Origin: Lactifluus volemus
Lineage: Eukaryota; Basidiomycota; Agaricomycetes; Russulales; Russulaceae
Assembly (NCBI GenBank): GCA_022376515.1
Contig: WTXI01000110.1
Coordinates: 50,889-114,888 of the forward strand
Direction: 5' to 3'
Length of the DNA stretch: 64,000 bases
In this document: in pieces, positions 11,480 through 20,233 of the stretch
Layout of the letters: each line of letters starts with the position of its first letter
Position numbering within the stretch: the stretch's first letter is position 1
Notes under the pieces: generated by a model
Told to the model about the DNA's origin: nothing
The model's database searches: none
What the model saw: the letters and a program-made list of their open reading frames with translations, nothing else
Position numbers and translations under genes: made by a program

Positions 11480-12060
11480 TTTGCCATCGGCATCGGCAGC
11501 AGCGTCGGCAGTGTCGGCAGGACCGGCAATGGCAGACATCGGCAGCAGCAGTGTCGGTAGGACCGGCAATGGCAGATATCGGCAGCAGCAGACATCGGCA
11601 GCAGCAGACATCGGCAGTGGCAGACATCGGCAGACATCGGCAGTGGCAGATGTTGGCGGCGGCAGTGTCAGTAGGACTGGCAGCAGCAGAAGTCGGCAGC
11701 AGCAGTGTCGGTAGGACTGGCAATAGCAGATATCGGCAGTGGCAGACGTCGGCAGTGGCAGACGTTGGCAGCGGCAGACGTTGGCAGCGGCAGTGTCGGT
11801 AGGACTGGCAATGGCAGATATCAGCAGCAGCAGACATCGGCAGCGGCAGGTGTCGGCAGCAGCAGTGTCAGTAGGACTGGCAGCAGCAGAAGTCGGCAGT
11901 GGCAGTGTCAGTAGGACCGGCAATGGCAGACATCGGCAGCAGCAGATATCGGCAGTGGTAGACATCGGCAGACATAGGCAGCGGCAGTGTCGGTAGGACC
12001 AGCAATGGCAGACATCAGCAGTGGCAGGCATCGGCAGCAGCAGTGTTGGTAGGACTGGCA
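11480..12060 (-). repeat. Short tandem repeats, right arm
   Basis: Inverted counterpart of 9180-9780, with only scattered substitutions between the arms. This shows the palindrome is young or kept uniform. Confidence 0.85.
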
Positions 12061-12230
12061 ATGGTAGCAGTGGTAGTGGCATCGGCAACAGTGATGTGTA
12101 AGCCAAAAGGCCACTGCCGCTCTTCCTAATATGGTATGTCCGCTGGATGACTAGCGGGCGCGCTGGCCCGATCAAGTCGATACATTGTATGGCTTCGCTG
12201 AGCGATTCATTCGATACATTGTAGTTTGAC

Positions 12231-13353
12231 TACCTGGAAACAAAGCTACGCCCCGTATTCGACGATTGCCCTAGACCTGATCACAGACCTCCCAGAATCG
12301 CAAGGCTACGATAGCATTCTGACCATCACCGACCACGATTGTAGCAAGGCAGCATTCTTCATCCCCTGCAACAAAACCATCGACAGCGAAGGGATTGCGA
12401 GATGCTATGCCAGAGAGGTGTTCCCCCATTACGGCCCTCCGAAGCGGGTGATCTCGGATCGCGACCCGCGCTTCGCGTCAAAATGGACAAGAGAGCTGTG
12501 TAGACAATTGGGGATTGACCAGAACATCAGTACGGCATACCACCCCCAGACAGATGGCCAATCGGAACGAACGAACCAATGGCTAGAACAATACCTGCGC
12601 GTCTATGGAAACTTCCAACAGAATGACTGGGTCAGCTGGTTGCCTCTAGCCCAATTCGTACACAACTCGTGGATCAATGAAACAACAAAACAAACCCCAT
12701 TCGACTTACTCATGGGACACACGCCCATGGTGTGGCAAACGGATAAGGAAGGGAAGATGCCAGCAGTGGAACGGCACAAAGATTATCTGATGGAAAAACG
12801 TAACCAAGCGCGCCAAGCGATCCAAAGGGCGCAAGATCTCCTCCAGAAGCGGAACGTGCGGAAGAAGGGCAGACGGGTGTATGTACCTTTCAAGGAGGGA
12901 GACCAAGTTTGGCTAGACGGGAAGAATCTCAAGACGTCACACCCCTTTGCCAAATTAGCCCCAAAACGATATGGTCCCTTCCTGGTGATCCAGGTGATCA
13001 ATCCGGTGGTATTCAAGCTGAAACTCCCGGATCAGTGGCGTCAGAAACGTGTCCACCCCGTCTTCCACGCGTCTCTCCTATCCCCATATAAGGAAACGGA
13101 GGAAAATGGACAAGCCTTCACAGAGCCAGCTCCCGACGTAATGGAAGGAGAAGAAGAATACGAGGTCGAACAGGTATTGGACTCCAGACGCAAAGGGCGT
13201 GGCAAGGGGCGCCTCGAGTACTTCCTAAAATGGGAAGGATACCCACATGCTCATAACACCTGGGAGCCAGCTGATCAAGTGCACGCGGACGATTTGGTGG
13301 AAGAGTTCCACAAACAGAACCCAACAAAAGTGAAAAAGACTATAATAAGATGA
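12231..13353 (+). pseudogene. pol, C-terminal part: integrase core and chromodomain
   Basis: Continuation of pol after the palindromic insert. The integrase catalytic triad is visible as Asp in ALDLI, Asp in SDRDP and Glu in SERTN, with exactly 35 residues between the second Asp and the Glu (DD35E). A GPF/Y-like segment (KRYGPFLVI) follows, and near residues 312-360 a chromodomain (EVEQVLDSR, then YFLKWEGY, then NTWEP) that in related elements directs integration toward marked chromatin. The first codons (from 12226) are inside the insert; there is no start of its own. Simple excision at TA would leave the two halves one base out of phase, so the exact original joint is unclear. Confidence 0.9.
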
Positions 13354-13359
13354 GGAAGG

Positions 13360-14556
13360 ATGGGTAACGGACAATGCAGCTTCGCTCCCTCTTTCAAGAG
13401 CCCAACGAACCCCCTTTCCTCATCCCTCATTTCCACGAGTTCTTTCTCAAACGACAGATCCACATCACCTATTCCCATCATTGCGAACACAAACACTACT
13501 GTCGGGAGGCCATCTGCGCTTCCCATTACTAACTCCCCTGTCACCTCGCTCCCTTACACTTGGGAGGAAATCCAATCCGCAAACCTCGACCTCTCCCTTC
13601 CTCAAATCTTCCAAGCCTCCCGGGCGGACGCCGACTTCTTTGACCCCGAACGAGAACATCGCACTTCCCCGGGCTCCTTCATCGTTGATTATCATCAAGT
13701 CCGTCTTGTGTGTTTGGGGATCCCCTATGACTGGCCAGTGGGGCGCGAAAGCAACTACGAGTGGCCTTACAATCCCTATAAGTACTACGAGAATACCCGA
13801 CAGTGTCTTCACTGCCTTTTTGACTTCAAGTGGAGAAGAGACCACCCCGGAGCTCAAAGACGCACCCGCATCTTCACTGACGGCCGTAGCACCATGGTTG
13901 CCCAAAGGCTGGGTGACTTCGCTAGACCAGAGACCCCTGAAGAAGAATGGTTTGAAGAAGATGACGAAGGCAGGTTGCAGATCAACCTCCTTCGTGCTCC
14001 CACGACCCCCGCTGTCGTGGCGGCGCAGACAGACGGTTGGCTCCCGGATCCGCCCCCTCAGACCCGCAGCGTCGGCACCCAGACGACCCCAGTTAGCACG
14101 CAAGACGAAGCCATTCAAGCGTTCCCCACCTATGGAACCACCGAGTACTGGCTCGACCAGAGGGATGGTAATCCCGGGGGTCCTCAGCAGAGAGATCGGG
14201 ATATGGAACCACGAGCGCGCCTTACTCTTCACCCACACGGACTTGAACACTTGGGACTCGATTCCGGAGGTCTTCAGAGATTCGATTTTCCAAATGACTC
14301 TACACCGCGTAGAGAACTAAAACATTGCCGCTTCCACGACAGAATGATGACCCACAACAGCGACGGCTGCCCCTTTCCTCACTTCTCCTGTATGCCAGGG
14401 CTTGGGGTGTGCCGCGTCCCTGAAGACCACATATGGCACGGTGGGGGATGTCTTTTGGATGGCACAGCGGACGAAATCAAGAAGAAGCGCAAGCAGATGG
14501 AAGTACTAGACACTTGTGTCGCCGGCCCGTCCCAGTCACGACGTAAAACTGACTAA
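13360..14556 (+). CDS. Third ORF of the Gypsy element (unknown function, Cys/His C-terminus)
   Basis: 398 codons between pol and the 3' LTR. It starts six bases after the pol stop and is in the same frame as pol, so readthrough of one TGA would fuse it to the chromodomain. No signal peptide or membrane segment is visible, so it is not an obvious envelope gene. The middle has an acidic stretch and Pro/Thr-rich linkers. The C-terminal 90 residues have ordered Cys and His residues (HCRFHD, GCPFPHFSC, then CRVPEDHIWHGGGC) suggesting metal binding, followed by a basic tail (IKKKRKQ). The CRVP-xx-H...C block recurs with the same Cys-to-Cys length in the ORF at 63365-64000, which also sits just before a 3' LTR. 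I do not know a function. Confidence 0.7.
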   Translation: MGNGQCSFAPSFKSPTNPLSSSLISTSSFSNDRSTSPIPIIANTNTTVGRPSALPITNSPVTSLPYTWEEIQSANLDLSLPQIFQASRADADFFDPEREHRTSPGSFIVDYHQVRLVCLGIPYDWPVGRESNYEWPYNPYKYYENTRQCLHCLFDFKWRRDHPGAQRRTRIFTDGRSTMVAQRLGDFARPETPEEEWFEEDDEGRLQINLLRAPTTPAVVAAQTDGWLPDPPPQTRSVGTQTTPVSTQDEAIQAFPTYGTTEYWLDQRDGNPGGPQQRDRDMEPRARLTLHPHGLEHLGLDSGGLQRFDFPNDSTPRRELKHCRFHDRMMTHNSDGCPFPHFSCMPGLGVCRVPEDHIWHGGGCLLDGTADEIKKKRKQMEVLDTCVAGPSQSRRKTD

Positions 14557-14579
14557 GGTGGCAGGTGGGACTGCCTTCT

Positions 14580-14590
14580 AGAGAGGGGTA
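14580..14590 (+). promoter_or_regulatory. Polypurine tract of the Gypsy element
   Basis: AGAGAGGGG stands two to three bases before the 3' LTR, the expected place for the plus-strand primer of reverse transcription. Confidence 0.7.
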
Positions 14591-14591
14591 T

Positions 14592-15106
14592 TGTTACGGA
14601 ATGCAGGACACGTTGGACCTTATGCTTTCCTAACCCGCTTACTCATCCTGATGACGTCCCGTCCACATTGTCTCTATTGTGCTGACTGTTCTATTGTTCT
14701 GATTGCGCTATTGTCTGTCCCAGTTAGTCCAGTGTTATTGTTCTGAGTCTCTATTGTTCTCGTGTTCTATTGTCTTAACTCCTTGCTTATTGTTCACCCC
14801 AGTTTGGTAGAACAATTAGCGTACATTGTATAAGTAGGCCTCAGCTGGTAGCTTGTACCCCAGCTTCGGCTTTGACTCAAATCGACTGGTTTCCCTCTCC
14901 AGAAAGACAGAACTTCTCCTCTCCTCTTTTCCTCTCTTCTCTTACCCTCCTATACGCCCTAGCAGGGTCATCGAAGCTTGGTGGTTGTGCTACAACACCA
15001 CAGGACTCAGCGCGTCGACACTTGGAGTGTCCCTGAGCCCAGGTCTTAGGAGAGACCAGAACAACCAGAACCCTAGTTGGGACCCGGCCCTAGTCGAGCC
15101 GTAACA
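14592..15106 (+). repeat. 3' LTR of the Gypsy element
   Basis: 515 bp, matching the 5' LTR at a constant offset of 10,495. TATAAG at 14829-14834. It is followed by GGAGG, the target duplication. Confidence 0.95.
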
Positions 15107-15111
15107 GGAGG

Positions 15112-16154
15112 GCCTGGAAAACCCGGAAAGGGCAAGGGCAACATGGAGAGTGGTGAGGCAAGGCAATGAGGATGGAACACCTGGCAAGGGCAATGAGATG
15201 ACACGGGAAGGGCAATGAGACGACCCGGGAAGGGCAACGAGATGACACGGAAGATGGCAAGGCAAGGCAATGAGGGACACTGATACACTCCCCCTCACAC
15301 AGAACAGGACTTGACTGTGATGGGTGGAGCCGAGGAAGAGGCAATGAGAAGAAAGGAAGGAAAAGGAAAAAAGAAAAAAAAAGGCGGCTCGCAGGATGGT
15401 GGCTGACGGTGCTGAAAGAAAGAAAGAAAAAAAGGCTAATAAAAGAGAACAGAAAAAAGGAAAAAAAGTGGCTGACAGGATGGTAGCTGACAGTACCGAG
15501 AGAAAGAAGGGGAAAAGGATGCATGAGAAAGAAAGATAGGGCAATGAAGAGGCAGCGAAGGAAAAGGGAGAACAACAAAAGGAATTATGCCCGAAGAGAG
15601 GCGGTGACAGGCCCAGAAAGGGCGACAAGTCCGAGAAGAGGCAGCGAAGGGATGAGATGATGGATAGGGAAGCGACACAGGAGCCTGCCAGTGAAGGGCC
15701 TATCTGGATGGGTCCAATTTGCAACAATGAGGGAGAGATGATGATGGGATATTGATGACTTGATGAGACATAGGCATGGAAAGAGGTGATGAGGATAAGT
15801 GAGTGAAGGGTGAGTGAATGCGAGAGACGAGAATTGATGGACTGGTGGAATGTGAAAGACGGGAGAAAGGCCACTCGAATCCGGGCCGGTCCGGTCCGTC
15901 GGGCTTGAATCTGAGTCTGAAGCTTAGAAAAGAGTGGGCGAGAGAAAAAAGGTGTAAGAGAGAGGGAAAGAGAAGAGACGTGTGAATGACAGAGAAGTTG
16001 GTCCGTCTGATTGAGTCTGAATTTGGAGTACAATATGGTGACGATGATGAGAGAAAGACAAGGACTGAAAGACTAGAAGTGAGAGTGCAGCATATAACTG
16101 GCAGAGGGTGCCAGGGCCCATAACCTATACTATCCCGACCGCTGGGTTTGAACA
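15112..16154. other. Non-coding interior of the LTR element (proximal part)
   Basis: Purine-rich low-complexity sequence (gaaagaaagg, gggcaatgagatgac repeats) continuing 3272-4091. On the minus strand a GGTTATGGGCCC stretch near 16115-16126 may be part of a primer-binding region, displaced from its LTR by the insert at 16155-16814. Long minus-strand frames here are Ser/Leu/Phe-rich by composition only. Confidence 0.5.
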
Positions 16155-16814
16155 CGAGTAGGTGTTTGAACAGTCAATATTTCTACCACTTCCTGTCCAC
16201 TTCAGCCCTCGGTATTCTTGGGATAAGCAGTTACTGTGATTATCAAACAATGTATAAATTTTATTTCACAGAAGAGAGCCATATCGTTGAGGAATTTCAG
16301 TTTTGAACATCGAAATTTGCCTTGATTTAGAAAGAATGGTGTCTGGATGGTTTTTATGAATTGAAATTTCTAAAACAAATTGATACAAATGGAGTCCACC
16401 TATATGAGAAGCCTCCTAGCAATTTACAGGTACAGTCAACCACAATAGCGAACAGGATGGAGCATTTGCAGCAACCCATATGTTGAGCGTGACAATCTCC
16501 TAAAGCGGAGATTGAAACGCGTATGCCAGCGGAGGCGTTCCACACCTTCGAAAGCTCCAAAAGGAAAGAAATGATTAGAAATCCATGCCAGGAACTGTGA
16601 CTGATGTGACTGAAACTGTTCAAAAGCCTACTTTTTGGTATACCCCCAAACCGGCATCGCTCTGCCAATCGCACAGTTGGCTATACTCGATTTTTTACTA
16701 CATGAAAGTCTAGACAAGAAGCATATATATACTGTAGAGAAAGCCGAAGACCAGTAGTCATCAGCACCCACATTTCCGAGGCACAAATTCAAAATTTGTT
16801 CAAACACCTACTCG
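16155..16814. mobile_element. Candidate 660-bp TIR element
   Basis: An 18-bp inverted repeat (CGAGTAGGTGTTTGAACA) bounds an AT-richer stretch that differs in composition from the purine-rich flanks. It lies right beside the LTR at 16819, where a primer site would normally be. I could not find a convincing target duplication, so the limits are uncertain. No gene inside. Confidence 0.45.
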
Positions 16815-16818
16815 GTGA

Positions 16819-16986
16819 TAGTAAAGGTTTGGTCCCGTGTCACAGAACTGAATAGGACGATGTGGTACAGGGGTAAGAAGAATTATTATTGTTTGGGGGA
16901 AAACCCCAGTTATTTATACATGAGTTTATGGATATTGAGATACCAAAACGAGCAGCGTGATGTAACTAGCGGATGCAACTCTTATA
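16819..16986 (-). repeat. 5' LTR of the non-autonomous LTR element
   Basis: Direct repeat of 3105-3271 with one extra base near its internal edge. Followed outside by GGGAC (16987-16991), the target duplication. Confidence 0.7.
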
Positions 16987-17246
16987 GGGACAAGCGTGAC
17001 TGATCCGTTGCCCCCGACTGGCCCATTGCCCCCGCAGGGTTAGTATTTGTGAATCAAGACAGCCGCGTATGGATACGAAACGGGACACAATACGTAAACA
17101 CGGCCAGAGCTGAGTTCGCTTGCATCACCTGCGGTCAAACTTCAGCGCTTCAGCCTTGACACGGTTCAGAGACAGAACAACTTACCGATTTTGAAATACA
17201 TTTCCGATAGCTTATGACGGCGTCCAACAAAGTGACCATTTCGATC

Positions 17247-19933
17247 TTACTGTGGACGATCAGCGTCGCGAGGGGGTGTTGTGTTGACAAGATGCTCAGG
17301 CTGTGCAAGGTCTGTGGCTGGGGAGTTGTCTTGGGCATCGAACGTTGCATCATTCTCTGGCAAGTTTGATTGCGAATCAGAGGTCACCTGCGAAGGTGTA
17401 AGAGATATTTCCGGAACTGAGCCTAGCGTCAACAATCTTGATCCAGGAGTAGTTAGGTCGATTTGCGATGTGGGAGAGGCTGACTCGGAGGACATCAGGG
17501 GATCAACAGGAAGCATGTCACTGGAGGCTGGTACAGGTGAAGACAATGATGGAATGTCACGGACCATCAAAGGAGGGTCAACATCCGAGTCTGTCTTGTA
17601 CAATCGATCGGCACCACTAGATGGAAGCGATGGAGAGATCCCAGTCGAGGCTACCATGTCAGACTCTGAGCTGTCCATAGGTGAGATGACTGATGTGTCA
17701 GCATGATTTTCTGTTGCAATGGTGAGCGCTGGGTCAGGTAAAGTAGTAGCAAAATCGTTGTTTCCAGCATTGACTGGTGGAGAGAGATGGGAAAATTGGA
17801 TAGTTGGGGTAGCATGAGGTACACCGTGTGGGGATGACTGTTCTGTGAAATTTATGCGGGAATGATCTGGGTTAAATGCGGGTAAGGATGGCGTGATGTT
17901 TTTCAGATCGGCATCGGGAGGGTGAATGGTATCGTCTGTTGTGCTGTCGGAATGATGATTCGGGATGTTACATAATGGGTACGAGGATGGCTGGAGCAGG
18001 ATGGGGTTAGAATGATTGGTGGAAGCCTCAAAGGCGGTCGGGACGGCATCGGTGCCTTGATGTAAGGCGATGAAATGACGCCGATTGGGTTTCAGAATAG
18101 AATAAGATCCGGAATTACAAAATTGGTTCCACAGAGCACAGAAGTCATGCTGCAGTCCAGGAAGAGTATTTCGAATGTCAAATTTGGAAATGATTGATTG
18201 AATCTCCCTCAGCAGGCTAACAAACCCACGAAACTTGTAATAGAACTGTCGAGCAAAGTGGATCCAGTTGGTGAGCAATACGCTGTCACCATGTGCGAGG
18301 TAGTCATCGAGAACATCTTCTGATATCTGTAACTGGTCCATCACCAGTACCTTCCAACGACCATCGCGTTCTCGTACACTTGCAATGATCCCAGCAACTA
18401 ATGCTTGTGAACATCCGGCGATTCCAAGATTGCTACTATGACATTGTCTTCTCAGTACGTGTCCGATTTGAACGGACTGCAACACTCCGTCCATGGGAGG
18501 CGGACCAAAAACCTGTGAGACGAACTTGAAAGACGGAAATGAATGGCCGAGTGTATTGAGAGCCTGCATGCAGAGTATGAACCGCTTTTCTTTGATCCTC
18601 TCAGAGAGCAAACGAGATGAGAGAGTACGGATCAACAATCCTTCGCAACCCGCAGTCAAAACCCAAACATCCAGATTGGCAAACATTCGTCTAGGTTCGT
18701 GGACCACTTGTGAGGTAGAGAACGCAGGGATTGCCTCGAAGAACTGCTCCAGCTCGTGGTCTTCATCCAGAGCCTCAAATGTCCATTTCAAAACATGACC
18801 GTCAATTTCCGCTGACATATTCGAAGCATGTTCTTGGGCTGTCTTCACTATACCCCACGAGGTCTGTTTATGATAAGCTTCCCGCATCGCATGAAAGCGT
18901 TCATAGGTTGTGCCAGTAAAATAATCAAAGGAATATGTGACGAAGGTGAGAATGCGGAAGACTTCGTATCGCACGGCATTAAAAAGGAACCAGGTTGAGA
19001 AAGTGAGAGGCGAATAGTAAGGGCTGTCATGATGGAAGATTGGCACCAACGCGATGCATCCATATATCCCTCCAGAAAGCCCGATCCACCAAGAAACGAT
19101 ACTGAACGTGGTGTGATTGATGTTGAATAAGAAAACAAGAAGGCCGGAAAAGAATAGGAACAGAGAAACGTGCAGCAGCGTCGGCAACATCTCAACTGCC
19201 AAAGGAAGATGAAACTTTTCCACTCCATCTGCGAAGAACGAACGAATTCGTGCTCGCTTGTGTGGACTCAATCGCGGTGGTTGAGTAACTGTGAGGTATC
19301 GACGCGCCCACTGCTGTAACAATGTTGCCAGAAGTGCAGATGTAAGACTGATGACCAAGCTCAGGAACCAGAGTGAATTGACCCAGATTGCATATCTCGG
19401 TGGAGAGAACGGGGGTGGTGTAGCTAGGGTGGAAAGGGTCGATGCAAGAGATATGTTCGGGTCAGCGAGAAGTTGATAGATGTTGGCAAGATAGAACGCA
19501 GCGGTATCCTGTGGATTTGGCCTCAAGTCCTGGATTGACATGGCGAGCAATGCCGCAACTGCAGCAGAGAATAAACCGGTCTATGGTGTTCACGTTTGTC
19601 ACTACTCTCGAGTGCGTGGAGGTAAGATGAAGAACTGACGAAAATAAGGATGCCGTCTGCATCCTTTTGCCAGCGATCGGCCATTTTGTTATCTTCCTCC
19701 TGCGACATTTTCACGTACATGTTGAAAATGGGTTCAGCGCCATCACTAAGGGTGGGCTGGCCCTGTGACGGTTGACGTTGTTCTGAACGAGGGACATTGG
19801 GGTTTCCGGCTGTGACGAGTGATAGAGCTCTGTGAAACTAAGGACACAAAGTAGGGTAGGATGACGTACTTGTGTCTATTCTCTCATCGCCTGTATCCTC
19901 CACTTGAACGATTGGGTGGGCAGGTTGGGACAT
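17247..19933 (-). CDS. DUF6535 membrane protein, copy 1
   Basis: Predicted exons on the minus strand: 19870-19933, 19640-19827 and 17247-19580, separated by 42- and 59-nt GT-AG introns, giving about 861 residues. The start is MSQPAHP. Exon 2 carries MSQEEDNKMADRW and ends in GILIF, which joins TGLFSAAVAALLA to make the first membrane segment. Further segments lie at about 150-172 (WVNSLWFLSLVISL, then LLQQWARRYL), 216-236 and 243-265. These are hallmarks of DUF6535, a family expanded in Agaricomycetes whose function is unknown. A soluble region and a Ser/Pro-rich C-terminal tail of about 250 residues follow. The large exon alone begins at a non-ATG codon, so it is not the whole gene. The divergent neighbour did2 is 7.5 kb away because a LINE sits between them. 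Confidence 0.85.
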
Positions 19934-20233
19934 CAAAGGTTTATATGGATTGAGAGATGGTGCGATGATACAAGGCAGACAAATTGAATGCCCTTGAACC
20001 CGAGCGTCAATCCACGTAAACAAAGCGATCCATTTCCGGCTCCGGACCTCAGCGTCCATCCCTCCTTGACCTCTTACTACCACCATCTCTTCAGAACCCG
20101 CCTGGTATCCTCGCGACCTGAATAGCTGGTACGTCCTCTAGTCACTGTTTTCAATACTCACGGCTGTCTCCCCTTCAATTCTACGTTGTCTCGCCCGCTC
20201 TCCCACTTCCCTCCCTCCCCCCCTCCTCCCTCC

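Larger units (their letters stand above)
9008..12230. mobile_element. Foldback-like palindromic element of 168-bp and short tandem repeats
   Basis: A 3.2-kb inverted repeat splits the integrase gene. The first 52 bases (starting GTCAAACTACAATG) are a perfect inverted match of the last 52, with TA on each side (9006-9007, 12231-12232). The two arms meet head to head at about 10484 with no unique loop. Each arm consists of an outer region of short GCCGATGTCTGC-type repeats and an inner array of 168-bp units. The right arm is about 150-270 bp longer. The termini contain the motif ACAATGTATCGA twice. Architecture resembles Drosophila Foldback elements, but TA flanks fit a Tc1/mariner-type origin. 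No transposase is present. The long frames in both arms are low-complexity by-products. Confidence 0.85.
4097..15106 (+). mobile_element. Ty3/Gypsy chromodomain retrotransposon with three ORFs
   Basis: Complete LTR retrotransposon: two 515-bp LTRs (TGTTAC...GTAACA), a 5-bp target duplication GGAGG (4092-4096 and 15107-15111), a gag with zinc knuckle, a pol in the order protease, reverse transcriptase, RNase H, integrase, chromodomain, and a third ORF before the 3' LTR. The order and the chromodomain place it among fungal chromoviruses. It is dead as it stands because a palindromic element (9008-12230) splits the integrase and gag carries a frameshift. Without that insertion it would be about 7.8 kb. 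The LTRs look identical where I compared them, which points to a recent arrival. Confidence 0.95.
3105..16986 (-). mobile_element. Non-autonomous LTR element (LARD/TRIM-like)
   Basis: Direct repeats of about 167 bp lie at both ends. The host MITE sequence GGGAC is duplicated on each side (3100-3104 and 16987-16991). Termini are TATAA...TTATA rather than TG...CA. On the minus strand a polypurine tract (GAGGGGGAG, 3272-3280) directly abuts the copy at 3105-3271, so that copy is the 3' LTR and the element points left. Once the Gypsy insertion (4097-15106) is removed the interior is about 2.5 kb of purine-rich low-complexity sequence without a gene. A Copia-like affiliation is a guess from the tract and short LTRs; no gag or pol remains to test it. 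Confidence 0.65.
2875..17043. mobile_element. Small TIR element (MITE-like) hosting a nested insertion
   Basis: The two ends are inverted copies of each other over 36 bases (starting CTAACCCTGCGGGGGC), and each is flanked by TA (2873-2874 and 17044-17045). Sister spacers at about 30650, 36090 and 44510 read straight through with a single TA, so this is an insertion with a TA target duplication, as in Tc1/mariner-type elements. Without the later insertion at 3105-16986 the element is only about 280 bp: 2875-3104 plus 16992-17043. It has no coding capacity, so it would need a transposase from elsewhere. Inside the TIR the GGGGGCAATGGGCCA motif is repeated directly. Confidence 0.8.

Noticed and set aside
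9019..12175. Long open frames on both strands of the palindrome (up to 419 codons)
   Set aside because: They are mirror images from the inverted repeat arms, low in complexity, and stay open because the 168-bp unit is divisible by three. There is no domain and no start context.
13360..14556. Envelope gene in the Gypsy third ORF
   Set aside because: No signal peptide, no hydrophobic membrane segment, and the C-terminus is Cys/His-rich and basic.
14990..16155. Minus-strand frames of 150-347 codons rich in Ser, Leu and Phe
   Set aside because: Arise from purine-rich low-complexity sequence of the LTR element and LTR sequence read in reverse.
17281..17706. Plus-strand frames antisense to the DUF6535 tails (also at 30880, 36506, 44780, 50576, 55796)
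   Set aside because: Shadows of the minus-strand gene. They recur only because the gene recurs and have no features of their own.
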